Assembly: GCF_001612985.1 (NCBI RefSeq)
Contig: NZ_BDBM01000009.1
Location: forward strand, 1 to 64,000
DNA from: Nocardia gamkensis NBRC 108242
GTDB lineage: Bacteria; Actinomycetota; Actinomycetes; Mycobacteriales; Mycobacteriaceae
DNA: 64,000 nucleotides
Direction of reading: 5' to 3'
The notes below the pieces were generated by a model, which saw only the letters and a list, made by a program, of their open reading frames with translations, did not search any database and was not told the origin of the DNA. A program made the translations under genes and the position numbers. This document shows, piece after piece, positions 57,201-64,000 of this stretch (the first letter of the stretch is position 1; the number at the start of each line of letters is the position of its first letter).

Positions 57201-58691
57201 TCAGCCCAGCAGCGCGTCCACGAACGCGGCCGGCTCGAACGGAGCCAGATCGTCGGCGCCCTCGCCGAGTCCGACCAGCTTCACCGGCACGCCCAGTTCG
57301 TGCTGGACCTGGAAGACGATGCCACCCTTGGCCGTGCCGTCCAGCTTGGTCAGCACGACGCCGGTGATATCCACCACTTCGGCGAACACCCGGGCCTGGG
57401 TCAGTCCGTTCTGCCCGACCGTCGCGTCCAGCACGAGGAGGACCTCGTCCACGGCGGCTTTCTTCTCCACGACCCGCTTGACCTTGCCCAGTTCGTCCAT
57501 CAGCCCCGTCTTGGTGTGCAGCCGCCCCGCGGTGTCGATCAGCACCACATCGACGCCGCGCTCGACACCCGCGGCCACCGCGTCGAACGCGACCGCGGCC
57601 GGATCGGCGCCCTCACGGCCGCGGATGGTGTCGGCGCCGACCCGCTCACCCCAGGTCTGCAACTGGTCCGCGGCCGCGGCGCGGAAGGTGTCGGCCGCGC
57701 CGAGCAGCACCCGGCGGCCGTCGGCGACGAGCACACGCGCGAGCTTGCCGGTGGTGGTGGTCTTGCCGGTGCCGTTCACGCCGACCACGAGCAGGATCGA
57801 CGGGTGGTCCGGGTGCGGCAGCGCGCGCACCGCGCGGTCCAGCTCCGGTCGCAACTGCTCGACAAGCACGTCGCGCAGCACCGCACGCGCCTCGTCGGTG
57901 GTGCGCACGCTGCGCGCCGCCATCTCCGCACGCAGCCGGGAGACGACGGCCGTGGTGCTGGCGGTGCCGAGGTCGGCCAGCACGAGGGTGTCCTCGACCT
58001 CTTCCCACGAGTCGTCGTCCAGGTCACCGCCGCCGAGCAGGCCGAGCAGGCTCTTGCCGACGGCGTTCTGCGAGCGCGACAGCCGTCCGCGCAGCCGGAC
58101 CAGGCGTCCGGCGGTGGGCTCGATCTCCTCCAGCGCGACAGGCGCCTCGACGCCGGCGGGCGTGTCGGGAGCGACGACTCCGGTGGCGGTGGCATCCGGG
58201 GCCGCGGTGTCGGTGGCCGGCTCGGCGGTCGCGTCAGCGACCTCGGTCTCGTCGGCCGTGACCGGCGCGGTGCCGGTCACGGGGCTCTCCGGCGCTGCCG
58301 CCTCGCCGGTGGCGGGCTCCGCCGTCTCCGGTTCGGCAGGAGCGGCGCCACCGGCCGCGGGCGGGGCCTCGGCGACGTCCGCCTCCGGCAACGGAACATT
58401 GGTGATGCCGCGTTTGGGCGCGTCGCGCGGGATCGCGGCGTCGTCGCCGACGTGCGGCTGTCCTTCGGTGTCGGTGCGCTCGACCGGTTGCGGCTCGGTC
58501 GCCGTGCCGCCCCGGCTGAAGGTGAATCCGCCGGACGCGGTGTAACCACCGGACCGGTCGGTCACCTCCTTGTCCTGCGTGGGCGGTGTCAGCGACACGC
58601 GGCCGCGCCGGTACCGGACGAAACCGGCGACGAGCACGACGAGCAGCAGTGCGGCGACCGCGGCGATCAGGATCCAGACTTCGGGACTCAC
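57201..58691 (-). CDS. ftsY: Signal recognition particle receptor FtsY
   Basis: Docks the ribosome-SRP complex at the membrane. 496 residues from the GTG at 58691 (AAGGATGG upstream; ATG at 58700 is possible). An N-terminal hydrophobic helix (EVWILIAAVAALLLVVLVAGF) is followed by RYRRGR, a long Ala/Glu/Thr/Pro-rich acidic linker (about 35-190), then the NG domain: LRGRLSRSQNAVGKSLLGLLGG, VNGTGKTTTTGKLA (G1), DTAGRLHTK (G3), TKLDGTAKGG (G4) and GLGEGADDLAPF. The membrane helix is the actinobacterial form; E. coli FtsY lacks it. Confidence 0.95.
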   Translation of the reverse strand: MSPEVWILIAAVAALLLVVLVAGFVRYRRGRVSLTPPTQDKEVTDRSGGYTASGGFTFSRGGTATEPQPVERTDTEGQPHVGDDAAIPRDAPKRGITNVPLPEADVAEAPPAAGGAAPAEPETAEPATGEAAAPESPVTGTAPVTADETEVADATAEPATDTAAPDATATGVVAPDTPAGVEAPVALEEIEPTAGRLVRLRGRLSRSQNAVGKSLLGLLGGGDLDDDSWEEVEDTLVLADLGTASTTAVVSRLRAEMAARSVRTTDEARAVLRDVLVEQLRPELDRAVRALPHPDHPSILLVVGVNGTGKTTTTGKLARVLVADGRRVLLGAADTFRAAAADQLQTWGERVGADTIRGREGADPAAVAFDAVAAGVERGVDVVLIDTAGRLHTKTGLMDELGKVKRVVEKKAAVDEVLLVLDATVGQNGLTQARVFAEVVDITGVVLTKLDGTAKGGIVFQVQHELGVPVKLVGLGEGADDLAPFEPAAFVDALLG

Positions 58692-58893
58692 GCGGACCAT
58701 CCTTGCAGACCGACCCTCACGTGCCGGGCCCCGAGCCGCACCCGCCGCGCGAGTCGCACCACCGGGGCGACGGCGTGACCTCGGGGAACACCGCAGGTAC
58801 CGGGCCGTGCACGAGCCCTGCCCGGCACCGACACAGCCCCCGAGATTTCTTGTCCTGCGGAACTTCTCGCGAAGGGACAATAGGATCGGCGAC

Positions 58894-59283
58894 GTGACCG
58901 ATCGAAACGTGCTTGGGGGGCCGCTGGAAGAGTGCGGCACCGATCCTCTCACCGGCTTCTACCGGGACGGCTGCTGCAGTACCGGGCCGGAGGATCTGGG
59001 CAGCCACACCGTGTGCACCGTCGTCACGGCAGAATTCCTGGAGCATCAAGCTTCCATCGGAAATGATTTGAGCACTCCGCGTCCGGAGAACAATTTTCCC
59101 GGCCTCCAGCCCGGCGATCGGTGGTGCGTGGTGGCCGTGCGGTGGCTGCACGCACACGAGGACGGCGTGGCCGCGCCCGTGGTGTTGGCGGCCACCCACG
59201 AGAACGCCCTGGAAGTGATCTCGATGGACATCCTGCGTAAGTACGCCGTCGACGTGCCCGACGACGTCAGCGACCTGCTCTGA
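58894..59283 (+). CDS. DUF2237 family protein
   Basis: 129 residues from GTG. NVLGGPLEECGTDPLTGFYRDGCC, VCTVVTAEFLEHQASIGNDLSTP and FPGLQPGDRWCVVAVRWL are the hallmarks of DUF2237. Three near-invariant cysteines (ECG, DGCC, HTVC) suggest a metal site or disulfide. Function unknown; cytoplasmic. TAGGAT and seven bases precede the GTG and no Shine-Dalgarno is present, so it is likely leaderless. Convergent with the TetR gene. Confidence 0.9.
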   Translation: MTDRNVLGGPLEECGTDPLTGFYRDGCCSTGPEDLGSHTVCTVVTAEFLEHQASIGNDLSTPRPENNFPGLQPGDRWCVVAVRWLHAHEDGVAAPVVLAATHENALEVISMDILRKYAVDVPDDVSDLL

Positions 59284-59413
59284 GCGAGGGGGAATTCCCT
59301 TCCTCGGCCCGCGGCGGGTCGCCGCGAGAAACCACCGCCCCCGACCGTGAACCAGCGTCCGATCGGATGGGTGGCGCAGCAGAGCACCGAATGGCACAGA
59401 TGCGCCATTCTTC

Positions 59414-60187
59414 CTACCGGGCCGCCGCGACACGCCGGCGATGCGCCTTCTGGCGGCATGCCGCCGAGCAATACCTGGCCCGGCGGCCCGTTCCGGCCCG
59501 CGGCACCGCCGCGTGGCACACCGGGCAGCGACCGCCCCCGGTTTCGTTACGTTCGAGTGATTCGTTACGGTTTTCGATCCCGGCATCCCGTTTCGTCACT
59601 GCCGGACCACCTGGCCGGGCGCGCAGCGCGTCGAGCACGAGCGCCGCGGTGCGGTCCACTTCGCCCCGCGCTTTGCGGAGTTGTTGAATCGCAACGCATC
59701 CGGTGAAGATCGCCAGCACGTCGTCGAGTTCGATGTCGGCCCGGACCGCCCCCTCGCGCTGGGCCGCGGCCAGCAGTGCGCCCAGCGCTCGATGGAAACG
59801 CGCGCCCGCGCCCTGCAGCAGCGCCCGCGGCCAGCCGTCGTCGGACTGGACCAGATCGCACAGCGCCTGGTTACCCGGGGTTGTCGCGATCACGGCGGTG
59901 CACAGGTCGAAGAAGGCGGCGCCGGGGTCGGCCGCGCCGAGACGGTCGGCGGCCATTTTCGCCAAGCGGTCGATGCGCTGCTGCATTACGGCTTCCAGCA
60001 GAGCGGCTTTCGTCGGGAAGTGGCGGTAGACGGTGCCCGCGCCGACGCCCGCCCGGCGGGCGACCTCGGCGAGCGACACCGAGGCGCCCTGCTCCGCGAA
60101 GGCCCGCTGCGCGGCCGCCAGCACGAGGGCGCGGTTGCGCCGGGCATCGGCTCGGGACAGCCCGTCCGGGGCGAGCGAGGTGGTCAT
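59414..60187 (-). CDS. TetR family regulator with C-terminal zinc-binding tail
   Basis: 257 residues from the ATG at 60187 (AGGAAGG upstream). HTH: LVLAAAQRAFAEQGASVSLAEVARRAGVGAGTVYRHFP in about 20-60, described by parts. Helical effector domain to about 195. A tail follows with Cys221, Cys224, Cys240 and Cys244 in CPVC...CSAAC, then RQKAHRRR; this CxxC-CxxxC basic module is a small zinc-ribbon-like domain seen alone or at protein ends in actinobacteria. It is divergent from the NmrA-type gene, with three related half-sites between, and probably represses it. The role of the extra tail is unknown. Confidence 0.87.
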   Translation of the reverse strand: MTTSLAPDGLSRADARRNRALVLAAAQRAFAEQGASVSLAEVARRAGVGAGTVYRHFPTKAALLEAVMQQRIDRLAKMAADRLGAADPGAAFFDLCTAVIATTPGNQALCDLVQSDDGWPRALLQGAGARFHRALGALLAAAQREGAVRADIELDDVLAIFTGCVAIQQLRKARGEVDRTAALVLDALRARPGGPAVTKRDAGIENRNESLERNETGGGRCPVCHAAVPRAGTGRRARYCSAACRQKAHRRRVAAAR

Positions 60188-60218
60188 TTCGTTACGGCCT
60201 TCCTGGAAGCGACCTGGT

Positions 60219-60271
60219 GAATCGGGTCGAGCCACCCGTATCGTCCGAATCCGGGTTGACCGACCCGATTC
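60219..60271. promoter_or_regulatory. Half-sites of a TetR-type operator between tetR and the NmrA-type gene
   Basis: GAATCGGGTC (60219-60228) and its exact reverse complement GACCCGATTC (60262-60271) bracket a third copy GAATCCGGGTT (60247-60257), which has one extra base. The inner and right copies face each other across four bases. All three lie in the 106-bp divergent promoter region. Confidence 0.65.
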
Positions 60272-60293
60272 TAACGAGCAGAGAAGGCGGAGC

Positions 60294-61214
60294 ATGTCCC
60301 CTCAGCACAACCTCATCCTGGTCACCGGCGCCACCGGCAAGCAGGGCGGCGTGACCGCCCGCAGACTGCTGGCGGACGGCAGGGCGGTGCGCACGCTGGT
60401 CCGCGACGCGCAGGCACCGGCCGCACAGGACTTGGCCGCGGCGGGCGCCGAACTCGTCGTCGGCGACTTCGACGCCCCGGAGACCTTGCCCGCGGCGCTG
60501 GCCGGTGTCACCGGGCTGTTCCTTGTCCCGCCGGCCGCATACAGTCCGCAGGGCTGGGATGTCGATCTGGAAGCCGCGCGCGGACGAGCGGTCGTGGACG
60601 CGGCGCGCGAGGCGGGCGTTCGGCAGATCGTGTTCACCGGCATCGCCTCGATGGGCGACAACGCGTCGTGGGGCGTGACCGGCAAGAAGCGCATCGAAGA
60701 CGCCGTCATCGCCAGCGGCGCCCGCTACACCCTGCTGCGCCCGGTGCGGTTCATGGAGAACTATCTGCTGCGCACCTCACCGGTCGACGGCATCTTCGAC
60801 GGTGTACACCGGCATCTCTTCCCGGCCGAAGGGCCGATGAAGGTGATCGCCCTTGCGGACATCGGCGATATCGCCGGTCTCGTCTTCGCCGACCCGGATC
60901 GCTTCCACGGCCGCGTCCTCGAACTCGCGGGCGACGTGCTCGCCCCGCCCGCGGCCGCCGCGGCGATCAGCGCGGCCACCGGCCACTCCGTCCGGTATCA
61001 GGAGATCGGCGAGGCCGAGGCGGACGCGATCGGCGCGGAGATCGGCAATACCTGGCGTTTGATGCGCCACACGGGCGGCTGGCGCGCCGACGTCGACGAG
61101 ATCCGCGAAATCCACCCCGGCCTGCGGACATTCGACACCTGGCTCGCCGAAACCGGTGCGGCGCAGATCAAAGCGTTGCTGGACGGCGAAAAGGCCACCG
61201 CCGCGGTCAGCTGA
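60294..61214 (+). CDS. NmrA/HSCARG-type NAD(P)-binding oxidoreductase
   Basis: 306 residues. Rossmann motif LVTGATGKQGGVTARRLL at the N-terminus, RTLVRDAQAP, a later VFTGIASMGDNA and ARYTLLRPVRFMENYL. Closest in form to NAD(P)H-dependent NmrA-like and quinone/azo reductase-like proteins of the atypical SDR group, which lack a Tyr-x3-Lys site; indeed none is seen here. It may be a redox sensor or a reductase. Controlled, by inference, by the divergent TetR. Rich GGAG at 60288 region supports the ATG. Confidence 0.85.
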   Translation: MSPQHNLILVTGATGKQGGVTARRLLADGRAVRTLVRDAQAPAAQDLAAAGAELVVGDFDAPETLPAALAGVTGLFLVPPAAYSPQGWDVDLEAARGRAVVDAAREAGVRQIVFTGIASMGDNASWGVTGKKRIEDAVIASGARYTLLRPVRFMENYLLRTSPVDGIFDGVHRHLFPAEGPMKVIALADIGDIAGLVFADPDRFHGRVLELAGDVLAPPAAAAAISAATGHSVRYQEIGEAEADAIGAEIGNTWRLMRHTGGWRADVDEIREIHPGLRTFDTWLAETGAAQIKALLDGEKATAAVS

Positions 61215-61334
61215 CAAGAGCCCGGCCGATCCGCATGTGACGGCGCGACAGGCCGCCCACCACGCCGCGGACGTCTGCTCAGCCGCCGCCCAGCTCGCCG
61301 GGGTGATCGCCCCGCCAGGCGTACCCTCGGCACG

Positions 61335-61619
61335 GTGTTACGCATGCGCCGAGCATCCCGCCGTCCCCGGCGCGACCCGGTGGGCGCGGAAGTCGACGAG
61401 ATATTCGGCCCGTCGCGCAAGCACATCCACGAGCGCAAGGAATGGGTGGCGGTCGCGAAGCTCGACGACCGCGTCTCCGGTGACGATCCGCTGGTCGACC
61501 TGGACGTCGGCCCGGTCACCCCTCCCCGCGACCGGCGGGTGACCGGGCGGTGGCTCAGCCCGCCGCGCCGACCGGCGCCAGATTCTCCCCGCGCAGCCGC
61601 TGGGAGATCACCTGGGTGA
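61335..61619 (+). CDS. Small DUF6191-like protein, end overlapping smc in antisense
   Basis: 94 residues from GTG (an ATG follows three codons on). [20 protein letters not shown] and then LVDLDVGPV resemble DUF6191, a small actinobacterial family with a similar F(S/G)PS...HE...VDLD pattern; the assignment is from memory. TACCCT lies seven bases before the GTG (leaderless type). The last 65 bp overlap the end of smc on the other strand, so the true C-terminus may be a stretch of non-conserved Arg/Pro residues. Confidence 0.55.
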   Translation: MLRMRRASRRPRRDPVGAEVDEIFGPSRKHIHERKEWVAVAKLDDRVSGDDPLVDLDVGPVTPPRDRRVTGRWLSPPRRPAPDSPRAAAGRSPG

Positions 61620-64000
61620 TGCCGTCGCCGCGCATGCTGACGCCGTAGAGCGCGTCGGCGATCTCCATCGTCGGCTTCTGGTGGGTGATGACGATCAGCT
61701 GGCTCTTCTCCCGCAGCTGCTCGAACAAGCCGATCAGGCGGCGCAGGTTGGTGTCGTCGAGCGCGGCTTCGACCTCGTCCATCACATAGAACGGCGAGGG
61801 CCGGGCGCGGAAGATGGCCACCAGCAACGCGACCGCGGTGAGCGATTTCTCTCCGCCGGACAGCAGCGAGAGCCGCTTGACCTTCTTGCCCGGCGGACGG
61901 GCCTCCACCTCGATGCCGGTGGTGAGCATGTCCGAGGGGTCGGTGAGCAGCAGCCTGCCCTCGCCGCCGGGGAACAGTTTCGCGAACACCCCGACGAACT
62001 CACGCTCCACGTCGGCGTATGCCTCGGTGAAGACCTGGAGGATGCGGGCGTCGACCTCGGCGACCACGTCGAGCAGATCCTTGCGCGCGCTCTTGACGTC
62101 CTCCAGCTGGGTGGCCAGGAAGTTGTAGCGCTCCTCCAGCGCCGCGAATTCCTCCAGCGCCAGCGGATTCACCTTGCCGAGGGTGGCCAGATCCTTCTCC
62201 GCGCGCTTGGCGCGACGTTCCTGGGTCTGCCGGTCGTAGGGCATCGGCGCGGGCTCGCTGACCTGCTCCCCCCGCTCCTTGGCCTGCTCGTACTCCTGTA
62301 GTTCCAGCGCCGAGGGCGGCAGCGGCACGTCCGGACCGTACTCGGCGATCAGATCGTTCAGCGCGATGCCGAACTGCTCGGCGATCGTCGCCTCCAGTTG
62401 CTCGATGCGCAACGCCGCTTGCGCCTTCGCCACCTCGTCCCGGTGCACGGCGTCGGTGAGCTGGGACAGCTGCGCGGTGAGCGCACGCACCCGCTCCTTG
62501 ATCTGCTCGACCTGCGCGGCGCACTCCGAGCGCTTGCGCACCAGTTCGTCCCTGCGGGCGCCCGCAGCGGCGACCACCCGCTCGAGCTCGGCGGCGATCT
62601 TCGCACCGGATTCGGCGACAGCGGCGGCCACCTCGGCCGCCTTCTTGCGCGCGGCCGCCGCGCGTTCGGCGCGGGCGCGGTTCTCCCGCTCGGCACGGGC
62701 GGCGCGGCGTAGCGACTCCGCCTTGCCGCGCACCGATTCCGCGCGTTCCTCGGCGGTGCGCACGGCGAGCCGGGCCTCGACCTCCATCGCGCGCGCCTCG
62801 GCCAGCGCGGACGCCGCCTCCTCGCGCGCGCGGCCCGCGGCTTCGGTACCCGCGGCGCCCGCGCCGTCGGCATCCACCTCGGACTGTTCGAATTCCGCGT
62901 GCCGCAGGCGATCCTCCAGGTCGGCCAGCGCGGCCAGCGCCTCTTCCCGGTTGGCCTCGGCGTCGTCGCGCTGGCCGAGCAGCCGTTCGCTCTCCGCGTG
63001 TGCGGTGCGGGCGGTCTGGCCGAGCCTGCCCAGCCGCTCGTAGATCGCCACCAGCGCCTGATCGGATTCGTGCAGGGCGAGCAGTGCCTGATCGACGGCA
63101 TCCTTGCGGTCGGCCTGTTCCTCGAGCGCACCGGACAGCGCGGCCTCGAGTTCCTCGGCGCGCCGCTGCGCGGACACCAGCTCGGCCTTGGCGGCATCGA
63201 TGTCGGCCTGGATCTCCAGCTGGCTGGGCGCCCGATCGGAACCGCCGAGCAGCCAGCCGTTTCCGGCGAGGTCGCCGTCGCGGGTGACCACGCGCAGGCC
63301 GGGCCTGGATGCGACCAGCGCGCGGGCGGCGGGCAGATCCTCGGCCACGGCGATTCCCGCGGTCAGCGCCGCGATCGCGCCGCGCACGGTGTCGGGGCAC
63401 TCCACCACGTCGACCAGCCAGCGGGCACCACCGGGCAATGCGCCCGGGTGCGGCCCCTCGGCGTTCTCGGTGCCGAAGACGACCGCGGCGCGACCACCGT
63501 CGGCTTCCTTGAGCGCCTGGATGGCGGCGTGCGCGGACTCGCCGGTGTCGGCGGCGACGGCGTCGGCCAGCGGGCCGAGCGCGGCGGCGACGGCGGCCTC
63601 ATACCCACCGTGCACGCGCAGCAACGCCGAGAGTGGACCGAGCAAGCCCTGTTCGCGGTGCTCCACCAGCCAAGCCACCCCGTCGCGGCGCGCCAGGTTC
63701 ATCCCGAGCGCCTCGATGCGCGCGCCGAGCGAGGCGACCCGCTTGCTCGCGTCGCGGTCCTGTTCGCGCAGTTCGGTGACGCGCTGATCGGCCAGTTCGA
63801 GGGCTTGTACCGCGTGCTCGTGCTGGGCGTCCAGACCGGCCTCGCCCGCGTCGAGTTCGTCGAGCTCGGTCTGCACCGTGTCGAATTCGGCTTGGGCGGC
63901 CTCGCCGCGATGGCGGGCGTCGGCGATGGCGACCGACAGGCGCGCGATCTCCGCGTCCACCGACTGCGCTCTGGCCCGCAAGGTGTCCACCTTGCCCGCC
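61555..64000 (-). CDS. smc: Chromosome segregation ATPase SMC, C-terminal part (cut by the window end)
   Basis: Condenses and segregates the chromosome with ScpA/ScpB. About 812 C-terminal residues are visible; the Walker A head is outside. From N to C: end of the first coiled coil, the hinge (about 120-260 of the visible part; [34 protein letters not shown]), the long returning coiled coil with many Ala/Glu/Arg, and the head with [15 protein letters not shown] (signature) and [15 protein letters not shown] (Walker B), closed by a VISQRL end. All key residues in the visible head are intact. It is the usual neighbour of ftsY in Mycobacteriales, here with three accessory genes between them. Confidence 0.95.
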   Translation of the reverse strand, partial: AGKVDTLRARAQSVDAEIARLSVAIADARHRGEAAQAEFDTVQTELDELDAGEAGLDAQHEHAVQALELADQRVTELREQDRDASKRVASLGARIEALGMNLARRDGVAWLVEHREQGLLGPLSALLRVHGGYEAAVAAALGPLADAVAADTGESAHAAIQALKEADGGRAAVVFGTENAEGPHPGALPGGARWLVDVVECPDTVRGAIAALTAGIAVAEDLPAARALVASRPGLRVVTRDGDLAGNGWLLGGSDRAPSQLEIQADIDAAKAELVSAQRRAEELEAALSGALEEQADRKDAVDQALLALHESDQALVAIYERLGRLGQTARTAHAESERLLGQRDDAEANREEALAALADLEDRLRHAEFEQSEVDADGAGAAGTEAAGRAREEAASALAEARAMEVEARLAVRTAEERAESVRGKAESLRRAARAERENRARAERAAAARKKAAEVAAAVAESGAKIAAELERVVAAAGARRDELVRKRSECAAQVEQIKERVRALTAQLSQLTDAVHRDEVAKAQAALRIEQLEATIAEQFGIALNDLIAEYGPDVPLPPSALELQEYEQAKERGEQVSEPAPMPYDRQTQERRAKRAEKDLATLGKVNPLALEEFAALEERYNFLATQLEDVKSARKDLLDVVAEVDARILQVFTEAYADVEREFVGVFAKLFPGGEGRLLLTDPSDMLTTGIEVEARPPGKKVKRLSLLSGGEKSLTAVALLVAIFRARPSPFYVMDEVEAALDDTNLRRLIGLFEQLREKSQLIVITHQKPTMEIADALYGVSMRGDGITQVISQRLRGENLAPVGAAG

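Overview
The window is a chromosomal segment of a high-GC actinomycete of the Mycobacteriales, most probably Nocardia or a close relative. The evidence is the codon bias (G/C in nearly every third position, many GTG starts), and above all the gene order. From penicillin-binding lipoprotein to smc it follows the block known in Mycobacterium tuberculosis as Rv2864c to Rv2922c: PBP, GNAT, ispG, rip1, dxr, rlmN, cdsA, frr, pyrH, tsf, rpsB, M23 protein, xerC, dprA, comM, yraN, DUF2469, rnhB, lepB, rplS, trmD, rimM, KH protein, rpsP, amidohydrolase, ffh, glnD, glnB, amt, ftsY, smc. The genus is inferred; I could not run a database search. There are no tRNA or rRNA genes, CRISPR arrays, prophages or insertion sequences that I can see.

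Layout. 1-3.0 kb: the end of a large IPT/TIG-repeat surface protein with a clear terminator, then an unusual HTH-like protein with an unrecognised C-terminal domain. 3.0-9.7 kb (minus strand): a PBP lipoprotein, a GNAT protein, the two MEP isoprenoid genes ispG and dxr, and the site-2 protease Rip1 between them. 9.8-12.1 kb: small membrane and secreted proteins, and a LysR regulator divergent from a DUF5997 gene. 12.2-18.2 kb (mostly minus): rlmN, cdsA, frr, pyrH, tsf, rpsB. 18.5-29.3 kb is an accessory insert relative to the conserved order: a catalytically degenerate M23-like protein, DUF1990, a metallo-beta-lactamase-fold alkyl sulfatase, two DUF202 membrane proteins, an acetoacetate-decarboxylase-like protein, a TetR/MFS efflux pair with a shared 35-bp operator, two secreted proteins including a trypsin-fold protease, an FHA-HTH protein, and a broken GNAT gene.

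29.4-40.6 kb (minus): xerC, dprA (with a long repeat-built N-terminal extension), comM, yraN, DUF2469, rnhB, lepB, rplS, a small Cys-rich protein, a membrane protein and tex. 40.7-45.0 kb: two overlapping acyl-CoA ligase genes divergent from a GAF-LuxR regulator. 45.2-52.5 kb (minus): trmD-rimM-khpA-rpsP, a methyltransferase, an F420-type LLM oxidoreductase, an amidohydrolase, and ffh. 52.6-57.0 kb: the nitrogen operon amt-glnB-glnD with a four-half-site GlnR box in front of amt. 57.2-64 kb: ftsY, DUF2237, a TetR carrying a C-terminal zinc-binding tail divergent from an NmrA-type reductase, a small DUF6191-like protein, and the C-terminal part of smc, cut by the window end.

The genes serve translation and ribosome assembly (rpsB, tsf, frr, rplS, rpsP, rimM, trmD, rlmN), envelope building and protein export (PBP, lepB, ffh, ftsY, cdsA, Rip1), isoprenoid precursors (dxr, ispG), DNA processing and segregation (xerC, dprA, comM, rnhB, smc) and nitrogen sensing (amt, glnB, glnD). 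Several genes appear to be transcribed without a leader, with a -10 hexamer ending 6-7 nt before the start codon. I see no obviously new defence or biosynthetic system. The strongest unexplained signals are the HTH/effector protein at 1.8-2.9 kb, the dprA repeat extension, the TetR-zinc-tail fusion with its half-sites, and a 12-mer shared by the rplS and rpsP upstream regions.
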